From Siderastrea radians (lineage: Eukaryota; Cnidaria; Anthozoa; Scleractinia; Rhizangiidae): a stretch of DNA of 64,000 bases. The translations under genes were made by a program, and so were the position numbers. Shown here one piece after another: positions 46,963 to 60,510 of this stretch (the first letter of the stretch is position 1; the number at the start of each line of letters is the position of its first letter). The notes below the pieces were generated by a model. The model did not search any database. It was not told the origin of the DNA and was given only the letters and a program-made list of their open reading frames with translations. The stretch covers positions 2,676,487 through 2,740,486 of the forward strand of contig OZ024896.1 of NCBI GenBank assembly GCA_964017195.1. Direction: 5' to 3'.

Positions 46963-47152
46963 CTGCAATCTTTGTTTCCACAGTATAGCTTACCAGTGAA
47001 CTGTTTCCACAAACAGAAGTTCCATAAACCTGGAAGGTGTATAAAGTGCCTGGCACCAAATCCTTTACTGTGTAAGTTTTTGATTGATCTGCATATCTTG
47101 ATCCACTACTCACAAAGGTTTTATTGTAATCCTTTTTTCCTAAGTACTTCAC
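46963..47152 (-). pseudogene. FN3 second-half exon
   Basis: Encodes VKYLGKKDYNKTFVSSGSRY, then TVKDLVPGTLYTFQVYGTSV and the G-strand VETKIAG before donor GTAAGC. YTFQVYG is the typical FN3 F-strand. It pairs with exon 47743-47637. Undamaged. Confidence 0.7.
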
Positions 47153-47636
47153 CTTAACAGACAAAAATAGGCACTTATCGTAATGATAAAATAATTCAGT
47201 CAATACATTTAATACAATGTGTTCCTATATCAGGTGACTATTTTGTATTCTAATGCGAAAATATGGACCACTGTGGCACGAATGCTATATTGTGTGTTTT
47301 GAAAACACAGAAAAGTATCACCTGACAGAAAAAAATCTTGGCTCTTGTAAAAACGAGTCCCGGGGTTAAGAAATTGATTTAGAATGACTGGCCTCTAAGG
47401 CCTTAGTTTTAATTTTATATGAATTTCTTGATATACATGTAGGTTTTTCATTTCCAAGAGCAGAGTGGCAGTTCAGGTTTTGCTCCGTTTCGAACGTGTA
47501 ACACAATATAAGGTCTACGTTTCAAAAAAGATGGGATGGCAGCATTGTTATACTAAACAAATGATGGAACTGTAAAATAAAATGCCTGTTTAAACTCAAT
47601 CAAAACCAAAAACGAGAAAGAGAGAAATATTCTTAC

Positions 47637-47743
47637 CGTATATTTGAGGCCTTCCCTTGAAGTAACTAATGGCTCTTTCCACTTCAGTGTCACTTGTGTT
47701 CGATCATAGTTTGTTGCTGTTAAACCCCAGGGCGAACATGGTT
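47637..47743 (-). pseudogene. FN3 first-half exon
   Basis: Encodes EPCSPWGLTATNYDRTQVTL then KWKEPLVTSREGLKYTV (FN3 strands A-C with W). AG/GT borders are clean, and the phase joins the 47152 exon. Undamaged. Confidence 0.7.
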
Positions 47744-50700
47744 CTGATAAATAGGTAAACAAGTCGACGTTGAGCTTATTTCAATTACGTCTAAACAACA
47801 AATAAAATTTAAATGGCATTTTTTATTGAAATTTATCACGGAAGACTGAGAAAAACTTAAAATTTGAACACAAAAGAGAAAAAAGCACGCAAAAATTCTT
47901 TCTTTTATAGACATCGGCGACTTAGACACAATTTCCTTCCTTGGAACACTGTGCCCGACTTTTACTGCTTTGGAAATTCATTGGCCTCTTTTGTTTTCGA
48001 TTTTGTCTTTTTTGTTGGTTCTTATGTTGTGAAAAACTTGAATCTCAACAACTTGAGCTGCAATAAAATTTGAAACTATCAATAGGGCACGAGCATCTTA
48101 CAAAGCTTCACAAGGCCAAAAAAAAAAGGTTAAAATTTCATTCAAGTGTCAGGGGCGTAGCCAGGATGTTTCCAGAGGTACACACAATTTTTCAAAATTC
48201 ACCCCAATACCTCAGTTCTCTCAGATCGTTTCGACATTCCTTGGTTGCATTTGCTTTTCTGAACAGTATGACGAGGTTATACAAGAATGGATGGAATGGC
48301 AACTAGGTTGTAAAGATTTTGGTATATTTTTTGGTTAAATTGTGAGCACACTTGGAGGGTCAGAAGGCACTGCTCCCCTGGGAAAATTTGAAATTTAGGT
48401 CTTCTCAGATGGCTGGAAATGCACCTAAAAGTAGTGTCCTTCTAACACAGTAGTGTACATTTTTAGTTATTTTCTGTACTATAGTCCATCCTATTGGGTC
48501 CGTTCTTAATTTTTACGGCATGCAGATCAGAATTTCATTTATAACTTTGCTTAGAATGAGCGATTCTGTTTGCCACTTGGGAAAGTTAAAATTGGTTGGT
48601 TTTAAAGCTTTTGTTATGTGGATGTCATAACCCCTGGCTTCATAGGTCCTTTCTCAAAATATACGATTAGATGAAAAGCCAAAAAAAAAAACTGCATCCA
48701 TGTTTTGAAAATAGCCCCGAGACATTTTTTCTCTCCACCCATTTCGCCTCGTTGTCACAGTTTTGCCGCTTGAGTTTTAATTTAAACACGAGTTTAACTT
48801 AAAAAGTGAAAGCTCCGAAACTCAGGGTATTATCCAAAAGGTAAAATACATCAAAGGCTCAAACCAGCAACATAGTGCTGTTTTGAAAAAAACAGTTGAG
48901 ATTTTTGTCCCCTTTCCCTTGCCATAGCAAACAGCCTTCTTGAACATATATATTTCTTTCTCTTTGTGAGAGCACAATCGAAATAATAGGTTTCAAAATT
49001 CTTCCTTTCAAACATATGGCAATAAGCAGCTTTGGTACAGAAGAGCCGCCATCTCCAGTCCATCATGGCTTTTCAGAGAGAATATTTCTCTTTGATTCGT
49101 ACACAACAAAACCAATCATGCAGAGAAATGGTGATCCTAAGAACGGATGAATAGTGGTACATATATATAGCGCAAATTCGTTTCAAATAACTAGTAGTAT
49201 TTTAAGTAATTATATTTTCTTGCAAATAAGTGCATAATTTAATTCAACTTCTGGTTGCAAAGTGATTAACAATAAATCATCTCTCTACCATAGATGTTGA
49301 AAATCGTACTATCTAATTTGGGAAGCCTAACTTCGAATAAAGTTCGGCTGCTGAAAAGTGTCGCGTCTGAAACGAGCCTTAGTCATCCTGAGCCCCCTAA
49401 TTTTTCGCCTTTGCCTTCACTAGCATCGACATTGAGTCCACCAATCACGTGGCTTCTCTTGAATTTGCGAAAAAAAATGTCTTTTTGGTTTGAAGAATTA
49501 ATATTTCAAAGAAATAATGGAAGTTGATACAACGATGTTGCTTTTTTCAACAATCGTTTATTTCCCGTCTGTTTTATGATTCGTTTCGTTTTTTTAACCT
49601 TCGAAATTTTTTTCAGGTACGCACGTGCATACGTGCGTAAAGGTAGCTACGCCCCGGGAGTATTCTATGACAAGAGTTTTTCTCTAGCGTACCAGCTTTT
49701 CAACAATGAGTGGCAAAGGGTTCAGTACAGAAAACTATAAATGAATGGAATGAACGTATTTTAATTAAAAGTCAATTTTTTTTTTATTTTTGCCACATGA
49801 CATATGCCACAATGAACAAATGGCTCTCAAAAACGGATACCTTTTCACTGACAAACACTTAGATCATCTATACTTTAATCAATTCAAAATACTACTCTCG
49901 GTTGAATACGAATCATGTTTCTTACACACGAAAATACGGTTATAATCTGATGAAAAAGCCGTTTTAAAATCACTGCACATTGCCCTACAATTATCGCAGC
50001 AGGCTACTCACGACGAAGAGAGCATCAGTTTGAGGAGGTTATGGCTCGTGTTTTTTCAGTTCGTTTCATTTTCGTATCTCTGTTTCCAGGTGTCCATTGG
50101 TAGTTAACATCTCTCAAAAGCGCCAATGTTTCGCGCGAAGCCGCAAACTGACACAACAACAGGATGTGCGACAAATCCACCCGCGATTCAGTGTTGTCTG
50201 CCTAAACACATGGTTGCTACGATCGGATGCATCAAAAGAGATGAGGAAAGGATCGTCTGATTTGTTCGGAAGAGAAGAAAGTAGTTTTCTGCGTTCTTGT
50301 GGACTATCTGAAACATTTCTTTGTTGCTTTACGCCTGGGCAAAGAGCCCGCCAACACTCCGCGGAGTTTTTGCATTTACTCTGAAAACCTAACCAGTGTT
50401 GACTCACAACTGCGGTAAAGATTACAATATCCCTGAATTGTGCACAACTGAACTGACTTAGTTTTGAAAGGAATGAACAAACTGCAATCTTCATTTAATA
50501 TCTTACTGCAGTTTACTCAAATATCAAATTGGCTATTAAATTATTGCACAATTTACATAGACAGAAAACAACAACATTTCAGAGAGTCCACAAGAACGCG
50601 GAGAAGTACTCACTTCTCTTGTGAACAAGACTGACCATACTTTCTTCCATCTATCGTAATATATTTTGCTCAATCAGATCGTAGCGACCATCTGTTCAGG

Positions 50701-53700
50701 CAGACAAACCAGAATCGCGAGTGCACTATCACATCCTATTGTTCCGTCAAGTTCGCGGTTTCGCAAAACATCGGCGCTTTCCAGATATTCAGTCGACACA
50801 TTTCTCAATTTCTTTGCAGGAAAGTCTTTCTCTGGCGTTTTGCAGATGGATTAAGGCATAGTTACCACATCTACACTTGTAAGAGAATGAAACTATAGCC
50901 TGCATAACAGGCGTTTATTTAGCTGAGCGCCAACGTTTATTAAGAAGAGCATGAGCCACAGAAAGGATAGCTCGATTATAACTTACAATGTCTAGCACCG
51001 GGAGATGAGAAATCGTGGCATTTATTACCATGCCTCGAGCGCTTTGGTACCATCAAATTGGTTTTGTAGCATCTGTTTTCTTCACTCAGCCTCTTCTATC
51101 TCTTGATGGTATTCTCTAAGTCAATTTTTATCGGCAAACGGCTCGTACCCTGTTGGTTTTGGATAGTCTTCTTTTTCGATCCTGAGTTCTGCTTCGCTTT
51201 CAACTTAAGAGCGTAGACTCTGAAAGCTCCAAATCATTGCTTAATTTCGCGGTTTTAGAGTAAAATGCAACCACGTAGTTTATGTTTTGGCATCGACTCC
51301 CTTCTTTAAATGACGTCAAAACCTGATTTTCCTCAGGTCTCCCTTTGCGCAGTTTTGGACCTCACCGGAAGTAAAATTTCACGTTTTTAAACGGCAAAAC
51401 AGGCAAAAGTGCGGCGAAGGAAAATCAATATCGAATATTTTTTACATTCATATCAGGATGGCATTTAGATTTGATCTGGCAAATAATTACACATCTGTCA
51501 TATACACTTTAAATACAATCACTAACTTCATAAATCTTACACATTAATTTCGCTTTACTTAAAAACCGAATGAGAGGTGGGAAGAGTTAAACTGACTCCC
51601 ATTTAGCCGTCCACGTTTTACCACAAACAGCAAATATGAATGGCTTTCCTCTACTCTTTTGACGAGTTCGAAGCGCCTCTAATTTGAAACACCGAGTACC
51701 TTGTTTGAAGTCTCATTTCCTCTCTTCGAGGTCAAACGCTTGTCGACCGACTCTCGTCCTCTTTGAATCCGACAATACTTAACAAATAAGAAGAAGCCAT
51801 GGTACGTACTCTTAGGGTATGACGTCAGCATGGTCAAAACGGAGTAAAGAATGACTAGCAAAACAAGTGATTCTGCAACTATTTTGACGATGGCTGATTG
51901 TCAGCTATTGTGTGTCTTTTTTGTTTTATAACACCCACGAGCAGGCATGCAGGTTAATTTAAGCAAAAGTCGGGTAATGGAACTTAAAAGAAGAAACTTG
52001 ACGCATTTAAGTACCACAAACTAGGATGCGACGTGAACGTCAATTTACCTTTCTTTCCTGTTCTTATTGACCATGTATGTTGATTTTTGTGAGTGAATCA
52101 CCAGCGTTTTATGTCATCTTTCAACTACTAACCTTACCTTACTAACCTCAAGCTGACTTCAGAATTCTCCTCCGAAAGTTTGAGCTGTCGTAAGAGGAAA
52201 TCGTTCCCCGATACCGAACGGATACTTTAGCGGAGCCTGCGGGCATGCCCTTCAGCGGAGCTCCATTGCTGAGCAAATTTGTTAACCTATCGATCCGAAA
52301 AATTTTGGTTGTGACGTCAGCGTACGTCCGTACAGACTGTGGGGGAGCGGGAGGTGAGTCCCAAGACAACCCGACCGGGGGTGGAGAATTCCATTTTTTC
52401 TTGGCTGGAAATCGCGCGGTGCTTGTGGGCAACCGCGTTTTTCTTGGCGGGAAATCGCATGACCATCGTCGCTTTTGAAAAAGAGGTTTCTTTAAAAAGC
52501 TTAAGTTTATTTAGCAAAACGATTGTTCGTCAGTGTTGTAGTTTTAAACCTTAAGAAAAAAAAAACATCTAATATCTATAAATGGAAAGAAAAAGTTCAA
52601 AACAATACTGGTAGAAGGCGAAAAGTTCAAAGTTACGAAAGCTGCCTTCAAAGGACTTCATCACTTTGTTTTCTTCACGGCGGAGAGCTTGCCTTGTTCG
52701 GAAACACAACCGAGTAAGTGAAGTTTTTAAAGGGTTTAAGGTGCACGGTTTTGAGTATTACGGTCAAAGAAATTACATTTTGAGTGGAAATTTAATTTAT
52801 GTCATTAGAAATGTGTCATTTATTTTTGACTTTCAAAAATTATAAGTAAACGTGCTCAGATTTGTGACAGATGTAGTCTTGAATATTTTGCCATGCACGG
52901 CTGATTTCATTCACGTGGACGGACCCACCGCTGTGCTGGAAGTGTAACGCGAATTGCATTTAAGTATAAACTTACGGGTTTTCGAATAAACTTTTTTAAA
53001 GATGATTTCTCTGTTTATTATTTTGTATTTGTTTATTCATAACAGTAGGTCAAAGCACAGTCGCAAGGCAACTACACAAGCATCACTTACGGCGAATAAT
53101 TGCTTTCAATTTTAACTGTCGGGTCGGTTTGTGCAATTGTCGATTTTCTTGTCCTAGAAGTTTGCAATAGTAATAATCTTTTAAGCGAAACAGTTGTCGG
53201 TTTAAAGCTATTTTATCCGAAAAGCTTCCGAAAAAAGTTTTTTGCGTTCCTCAAAGCGCCTAACTTTATATAGACAGTTAATGACAAGATATGGAAACTT
53301 CGCAAAAACCAAGCAAGACGGCTCCTGAGTAAAATATGTGTTCAGTTTGATGCCCGAAGAAAATAATAATCAAGCTGTGCACAGCCTCTATAATGACCTT
53401 TCGAGCTTGGATTTACAGAACAGATCCTCAAAATATTGGAGGACAATTCGGACTGAACACTTTCGGGCTTTTTGAGAAACACTTTTCGAAAGCGAAAAAA
53501 CCAAAGAAAGCCCCGAAATATATTTCAGACCAAAAAGTTTAAGGATTATTTTTGAGAAAGGAGCACCAGTTTTTTCCTTGGCGGCTCCGCTTTTAGGCAT
53601 GGCTAAATCTATATATTACTTAGAAACGGCAGAAACGAAGCGAAAAGAGATACTAAACCCCCACACCAAACAGTACCCACATTAACGAACTTTGTCACGT

Positions 53701-53864
53701 CATCTCATTTTATGTACTTCTAAGAACAATGAGTTTTGGCCAATGAGCGTGCGAGAATTCAGAACATTATTGTAAAAAATGGTGAATAATCTGTTTCATT
53801 AAGACATGATAACGGAACGTTTTTATAGCCCTATTACAATAGTAATTAACTTAATTGTACTTAC
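47744..53864 (-). other. Long intron of the receptor gene
   Basis: About 6.1 kb with no receptor exon recognised. It contains a large foldback at 50090-50830, a dispersed repeat around 52150-52480 and AT-rich unique sequence. An exon set may have been lost here. Confidence 0.45.
50090..50830. repeat. Large foldback element
   Basis: Arms 50115-50330 and about 50565-50785 are inverted copies. AAAGCGCCAATGTTTCGCG, GTTGTCTGCCTAAACACATG and GCGTTCTTGTGGACTATCTG match complements of AAACATCGGCGCTTTCC, CATCTGTTCAGGCAGACAAA and CAGAGAGTCCACAAGAACGC. The spurious ORFs at 50097-50494 lie within it. Confidence 0.75.
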
Positions 53865-54164
53865 TTGATGTTTCCAATATACTTCTTTGACCATACGGTC
53901 CAGGACCTGCTTTAGTATACGCTCGGACAGATATGTCGTATCGGGCACAAATTTCAAGTCTGTACAGGACAAGGTACGTATCTGTTGAATTTACACCTCT
54001 GTCGCTGGTAATAGATCGTCGTGACCTTGGTCCCATCCTCATATTTACTTCATACAAGATAACTTTTCCACAACTCTTTTCTCTTGGTACAGGTGCCCAC
54101 GAAATGGTGTATGTGGTTTCATTCACTTTGGAGGACACAGCGTTATCTGGACCAACACTGGGTG
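53865..54164 (-). pseudogene. FN3 exon
   Basis: Encodes a complete FN3: APSVGPDNAVSSKVNETTYT, ISWAPVPREKSCGKVILYEV and LEICARYDISVRAYTKAGPG, then YGQRS. AG border at 54165-54166 and donor GTAAGT. Undamaged. Confidence 0.75.
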
Positions 54165-55026
54165 CTAGTGAGTGAAACGTGTAAACAATTCATTGGTTAA
54201 ACAACGCATGGTTTCTGATTTTTAGAAATGTTTTTCATAAGAAACATTAAACAAAAGTATAGAAAATTACCATACTTTTTTTAAGAAAAAATATTATTCT
54301 TCATGCACGTATTATGTTTCTGTACAATTTGGTTAGGTAAACGACGAACCAAATCGAAAGAAAGAAAAAAGAACGTCGAACAACGAAAAACATAATTTCA
54401 ATAAGAATATCTTTCAGTTGTCTTTAGAGGACCAAACATTTTGTAATTCAAAAATAACAGGCATATATTTATGCTAGTACTAAAACTTATTTACATTGTC
54501 AACGCCACTTCAGAAGGATTTGGGACCTAGGGAAGGCCAAGGGGATTGAAGGAACCCACAGAAATGAACAGGGATGTTTGTGTGTATGAATTTAGGACAT
54601 ATAGTGTCTCTTTCCTTTGAGTCTGTTCATGACATACTTAAGTTCAACCATTCAACGAAAAAAAGAAGTATTTTCATGCGCTGTTTATAAGAAAGACAAT
54701 TTTATTAAGCTGCATGACGTGATTCTACTTTTTGACTCTGTGTATGAAACCCGAAAGTGTGACCATTCACATGAAAGCCATTGAGCAGTACGTTCGTGTC
54801 GTACTGTCACCATGGCGTGTAGTGTGGTAATTAAAGCAGGTGAGTAATACTTAACTATGAAATCCAGAGATGTATTTCTTCAAACAAAATATATTGAGCA
54901 AATTACTCTTATAAGGCTGTCCATATTCACATCTTCATGGGCAAATTTTGTTGAATTTGGTGAAGGGCTTTTGAAAGTAGGATAAACCTGAAGCCTCCAG
55001 CTTAATATTTAAAAAAAGTCTCTCAC

Positions 55027-55323
55027 CGTATTCTGGTATAGCCACAGCTAATGAGGCGTTTGTGCCAGGATTGATAGTAACAGCTCTGACATAGAACTGA
55101 TAGGTCTTACCACCCAACACATCGACTGTGTAGCTGAACGTATTCGGGCCAAAGGTTTGTGCGTGCACACTCTCTTGATCTTCAGTGTGACTGTAGAACA
55201 GACTGTAATTTCTGATTATTCCATTCTCTTGATGAGGCCTGCTCCATGTAAAGTTTACTCGTGGACCGCGTGACTCACTTGGAGCTATAACAGTATGACT
55301 GAGGGCGGTAGGAGCGCCAGCAG
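55027..55323 (-). pseudogene. FN3 exon
   Basis: Encodes an FN3: AAGAPTALSHTVIAPSESRG, VNFTWSRPHQENGIIRNYSL and GGKTYQFYVRAVTINPGTNA, then IPEYG before donor GTGAGA. Undamaged. Confidence 0.75.
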
Positions 55324-55444
55324 CTGATGATACAGACACAGCAAGGGTTACAAAAGACTTAATAGTTATTAAGGGAATTAAATATGAAATTATAGAAGTT
55401 ATTTGCAGATGATTATCCAGTATTCGCTTTTTTCAAGTTGAGAG

Positions 55445-55650
55445 GAGGAGGCAGCATGGCCAAGTGGTTAAGGGCGCTAAAATTCAAGTTGGACACCCCG
55501 AGTTCAAACCCTGCTCTGCCCACTAGCTGGAATTGTTTATCTGTAGACCCGAGTTCAACTCCTCGTCTATGCTTGTAGAAAGCCAATTAATCTGCGTCCA
55601 GCCAGCTAGGATTCTTACTTGTCAGTCTGTTTAATTTGTTGTTTCTTTTT
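55445..55650 (+). repeat. tRNA-derived SINE
   Basis: The head GGCAGCATGGCCAAGTGGTT is tRNA-Leu/Ser-like, with A-box TGGCCAAGTGG and B-box-like GAGTTCAAACCC. The body repeats GAGTTCAA(A/C)(C/T)CC and ends before an AT-rich tail. Intronic. Confidence 0.75.
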
Positions 55651-56872
55651 AAACTGAGACGCCAGCGATTTCTGCTTCTGAGCAATCCCAAAAACACCCT
55701 CAATGAAAAATTAAATATATATTACGGTATATAAAATGATGAAATTAATAATTAAAATTTAATATTACATTTATTAATATTAATAGCTAGGATAGCTCGA
55801 AACCTGCCTTGCGATAATCCTTTAGAAAAATCTCAGCTACTCATTTTTAACTCGTGAAGACGCGTAGCATTGAAACGGGTTCTAGCAGGAGTATTATTTC
55901 GCGAAGGGAAATTTCTCGTTTTCTTGAGTGTGCTGGTCTCGACTAAGTGTGTTGTTAGAGTTTTGCATGCCGCATTAGTTTGGTATCAAAAATGTTTGCT
56001 GGCGATAAAAGTCGATGACGTAGACACAAAGCTTGCAAGGACCTTGGCCCCTCACGACAGGTTTCGGCCGGCAGGGCGGCTAATGGGACAATCATCTTTA
56101 AAATTTAAGTTGATCCCTGTAATTAATGGATGGAACCCCGCTTTGCCACCATTTAAGAAAAGATAATTAAGTAAGATTTTTTCTTGTCTTAGAGCCCCGT
56201 TTAACTGGCCGGCCCGGTAATGGGACCACGTTTTATGGCGCATTGGTGGTCATCTTAGCATCTAACGTGGAGTCCGTTTTGACAAAAGCCCATGTGGAAG
56301 GATCAAAAGGTAATATAGCTAGTTTTATTTCCGCAAAAATTTTCCTGTTCCCTTTTTTTACTATATATGTGAGAGAAAAGATTGATTTTGATCATTCATT
56401 TGTAAAAACCTGCGGTCTTGACGCGTAGAATTCAAACTTTGATTTGAAGTTGTCGTGTGTATCACTTGAAGTTCTAGTTCGATTCCGAGTTCGTAAATAA
56501 AAGCCTGTTTCATAAGAAAACAACCATAATCACCCTTTTGGGATGTTAAAGGTTTAGGTCTATGTGTTGAGAAAATTGCGTGTTGACGAGTATTAAATAC
56601 ACGACGTCACTGCTGCTTTTCTCAGGGAAGGGGTAAGTCTACCTTTTGGGACTTCATTAATTAATGGCTGAAGAAATTATATCCCGCCTAAACCGTGTCG
56701 GGGGTGGTGTTCTAGTAGCTGTGTAGCACTCAGAAACTGACTAACTTAACTAACTGACTAACGTAACTTAACCCTTTTTAAAAAACTGTCTCTTTACTTG
56801 TAAGTTAATGTTAAAACAAGCCAAGCTGATAGTAACACTTCTTATTGCAATTTTTGTGTTTAATAAACAAAC
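55651..56872 (-). other. Intron, no second half of F5/8C found
   Basis: No convincing exon, although the F5/8C exon at 57181-56873 needs a partner exon for its C-terminal strands. Two related motifs, CCGGCAGGGCGGCTAATGGG (56068) and CCGGCCCGGTAATGGG (56208), suggest repeat sequence. Confidence 0.4.
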
Positions 56873-57181
56873 CTTGTCTGTATTATTCTCTTGGTAGGTG
56901 ACCCAGTCTGTTTTGTTAAGTGAAAAGAGCAACTTGTATTTCAGGGTCCATTCATCTGCATTTGGATTTCCTTGAGTAGCTACCGCGCATATAAAGATCT
57001 CATATTGCAGGTCGACTTGTAGGTAGTCACTAGGATTATTGCTTGTGCTGGGTGTCCATGCCCCAATCCCATGCAGTCAAACATTTGAAGGTTCGTTTCC
57101 AGAACGTATTGACGAGGTTGAGAATCTGCTGTCTGGAAAGGCGTAGCTGCTGGCCAGACCAATTGCTTGGATTTGACACGC
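56873..57181 (-). pseudogene. F5/8 type C (discoidin) exon with nonsense codon
   Basis: Reads CQIQAIGLASSYAFPDSRFS then SSIRSGNEPSNV-stop (TGA 57077-57079). Another block follows in the same frame: LHGIGAWTPSTSNNPSDYLQ, VDLQYEIFICAVATQGNPNA and YKLLFSLNKTDWVTYQENN. The hallmark LQVDL and I(C)AVATQG words are clear. Borders AG and GTTTGT. Confidence 0.8.
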
Positions 57182-58592
57182 TAAAGGTAAAGTTGGCGAT
57201 TTGATAAGTTTAGCGAAAAGCCTAGAAAATGAAATTTGCCTTTGGTTTGAATTGAGTTGGGTGGCGGGCAGTAGTGCCATGACATGTGTTGGATATCACT
57301 GACAGAAAAACGTCTTGTTTGGACCGGTAAAGAACTATATGATTTCGCATCTTTCTAAAGCAAGAAGAAATATATGTGAAGAAGAAAATAATTTTTGTCG
57401 TGTTTCTAATTTCCATTTATATTTCAACCTACTTAATACAGTTGTCTCTCGATAATTCGAGCCTACAAGGGAAATAGAAAGGTACAGGTTTAAGTTATCG
57501 GGGGATGGGATTCCTACTGGCACCACCTGTGACATGTATTTTTACAGGAAGAACTGACATGTTTTGTGTTACACAACACTGAGAAACTAAAGAAATTGAC
57601 ACATACTGCTTAAGATACTATAACAAAAATAACCTGATGGGAAGGTTTGAGTTATCAAGGGGTAAATTACAGTAAATGTATGGAGCAAATCCAGTGAAAA
57701 TCAGTTCCAGTTCGAGTTTGAGAGAGCTACGAGTTACCGGTGGCTCCAGTCACCAGGAGTTAACGGTATCCCAAAGCACCGCATTACCTCTCTTAACCGA
57801 CACCACTCTATTGAGTGCTTAACAAACCTCTCAAGTTTGGAGTTAACTATTTGTTTTGGGACATCTCCTCAGACGAGACACGCCTGCGCACGCTAAGATA
57901 TTTTTGTCTGATGCTAATTTAATTTTTTGCGCGCAATACTTGCAGAATCATCGCAAAAAAGTTATAAATTCCTTAACATCTGGCTTTTCAGAATTCCACG
58001 TGGCATAATTTTTACAACCTTCGTCACGAGAAGTAGTTAGTAAACTTTGTTTGAAGAAACTAGGTGAAGACGTTCAGCAAAAACCATGGGATGCAACTGT
58101 AAATTTTCTGCGTTGATCGCACACGCCTAAAACGCAACAGCATGCTCTCAATTAGAGGACTCTTGACACTCTGCCCATGGTTAACCAATCAGAGCTCACG
58201 CTTCACTTAAGTTGTGTCACATAATATTCACCCGAGTTGACAATCGCTTAAGGAAGAGTAATTTTTTTCGTTTTATTACACAACAGGCAACCAAGAGATC
58301 TCAATCGGGAAACAAGGACCATATTTCATAGGTGGCATCTACAAAAATAAATCATTTAGAACAGTGTTATCTTCAAAGTGCGCGCGATTGTTTTTTATTC
58401 GGCTGTAAATAACCACAGGTGGATCTCTACAAAACTCGTCAATTCTTGAATTTTGTTAGGTTATACAACAATTTGACTTGTAACTCTTATCAGTTGTCTT
58501 CCACTTTGCTGCTTAGCGGCAGATAAACCTACAAAACACGTCTGTCTTAATAACAAGAAAGTCACAGTTCAGGATAACATACCCCTTCTTAC
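57182..58592 (-). other. Intron
   Basis: Nothing coding recognised; AT-rich unique sequence. Confidence 0.4.
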
Positions 58593-58783
58593 AGAATATA
58601 CTTCAACTTCACAGAGCGCGATTGCAACGTTTTGTTGTCCAGTGACTAAAGTGTTTCTAATAGTCACATATCTTCTGTACAAACTGGGGCGACAGAAGAA
58701 TGATGCACCTTGTCCGTCAGCAACACTGTAACCACCAGCACCACACATAGGATTTGTCACACCTCCATCACTGGATGATGACC
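58593..58783 (-). pseudogene. Fucolectin-type C-terminal exon, second copy
   Basis: Encodes GSSSSDGGVTNPMCGAGGYS, then FFCRPSLYRRYVTIRNTLVT and IALCEVEVYS before donor GTAAGA. It is the same half-domain as the 59431-59252 exon. It may come from a tandem domain that lost its first half, or be a mutually exclusive exon. Undamaged itself. Confidence 0.7.
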
Positions 58784-59251
58784 CTGATAGAAACAAGAAA
58801 ACGGGCACGTTACTAATCCCTAATTACTAATTGATACTAATCAATTGTTGGCTTGTAACCTGCACGTTAGGTTGTAAGGACACATTACAAAAGGACACCA
58901 TGGGATTCGAAAAGGTTAAGCAAGAAAAATGTAGAATTTTGTATTTGTAACCCACTTACGAAGACAAGTGCGTATTGAAAGTGAGAAACACTGCAATGAT
59001 GATTAACACGAGGGAACATCGAGACAGTATTTTTTGGTTTTTATGAGGGAAAAAGAGGAATCGTAAAAAAAAATAATAATATTATATGATTAAAGGGAAA
59101 AAGCAGGAAGGGACAAAAGACAAGAAAACCTCTCTGAGAGAAAAAAAAGAGATGATTAACGTAACTGTTTCAGTAAGCGACTACCCATTTCACGAACGAC
59201 AAATCACTCAGTTTTCTTTTTGAAATTCAGGTTAGTACAAATTAATTATCT

Positions 59252-59431
59252 CGCGAGTAAACTTCCACCTCGCATAGCTGTAAAATGTGGCTGCTATCGG
59301 TCCTGATTCCAAGATGTCTTCCGGTAAGCAGAGGACTTCTGAAGACCTTATAACAAACAGCTGATGCTATGTATTGTATAGAAGAGTATCGTCCAACACA
59401 CTCAGGATTGTTTCTGACATTTTGATAGTCA
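59252..59431 (-). pseudogene. Fucolectin-type C-terminal exon, first copy
   Basis: Encodes GDYQNVRNNPECVGRYSSIQ, YIASAVCYKVFRSPLLTGRH and LGIRTDSSHILQLCEVEVYS. Immediately after comes CGAGATAAT with no GT donor, and the frame stops. The splice site seems lost. It continues the domain begun at 60768-60511. Confidence 0.7.
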
Positions 59432-59739
59432 CCTTTCGGAAAAAAACGAATAAAGTTATTGGACGACATTAGATCCTATATATTGTATTTATATAAGGTA
59501 TGCAATTGTTATTTGTCTACATGTCGGGACCGTATGTTACTAAGACATTGTTTTTTGACAATCAGATGGACGAACGCGATTTTTGAAGCACTGTTTATCA
59601 TAGCCTCTGTTTAAAATTAAGCTGGGCCTAAAGTAGATAGAGTACAGGGTTTTTGGAGAACACCTGAAAAGCTTGCGAATAACGCGCCTGTGGCTTGTTA
59701 TTTATAAGCTGGTGCTCTGCCATCCTTACAGGGTGAGGC

Positions 59740-59930
59740 TGCAAGTAGTCTCTAATTTTGGCGGTAGTGATCGTGGGGCAGGCGAAATTACGAGGAGACT
59801 CGACGCGAGGGGAGCGCCGAGCTCCCCTCGCGTCGTGTCTCCGAACGCCACAAAATTTCGCGCACACGCGTGCATGTGTGTATTTCGCCCGCCCCACAAT
59901 CGCCATCGCCAAAATTAGAGACTACTCGCA
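59740..59930. repeat. GC-rich foldback MITE
   Basis: CTGCAAGTAGTCTCTAATTT, GGGGCAGGCGAAAT and CGACGCGAGGGGAGC on the left pair with GCTCCCCTCGCGTCG, ATTTCGCCCGCCCC and AATTAGAGACTACTCGCAG on the right. The core has GAGCGCCGAGCTCC. It produces spurious ORFs on both strands. Confidence 0.8.
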
Positions 59931-60510
59931 GTTTCTATTATATCACATCGACATGAAATATCAGATTTTGATTTTTGATTGTTTGCGATATTAACAATTT
60001 TTACGGCGTCACATTACATGGCGAATTAAATGTTTGCTAATAATATATAACAAAAATAAAACGTGGTTTAGAAATAGTGCGTGTACATTTTCAAATGTAC
60101 ACGCACAGAAGATGTGGTGTTAATTTGGATAGCTTAAACTTGGAATATAGGAGAGCCAGACAACTTGCCAAGTTGATGTTGGCAACGCACTCCCTCAGAC
60201 TCCTCAACCGAGGAGTATCGTTTTTAAAATTCCAGGTAGATTATTTACTATTTATCGCAGCTCGGTGAAAGAACATTTTTTAATGAATGTGAAATCATGT
60301 TTAATTAAAGATGAGGATCTTTTCTGTAAAAAAAAAAACAAAAAACATTCTTTCGTAATCAGTTTGGTTCGACTTCTCTTCACGTAGGATATCAGCTAAT
60401 AGCCCATTAGTAGCGGGCCAATCACAGGGAGCGCTGAATGGAGGGTTTGTCTTTGTAATAGGCCCATATTAATTATTTGCCAAAAAAAATCGATGAAATA
60501 AAATACTCTC

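Noticed and set aside
50097..50494. Overlapping ORFs on both strands
   Set aside because: Contained in the arm of a foldback repeat.
59628..59994. Three overlapping ORFs on both strands
   Set aside because: Produced by the GC-rich palindromic MITE.
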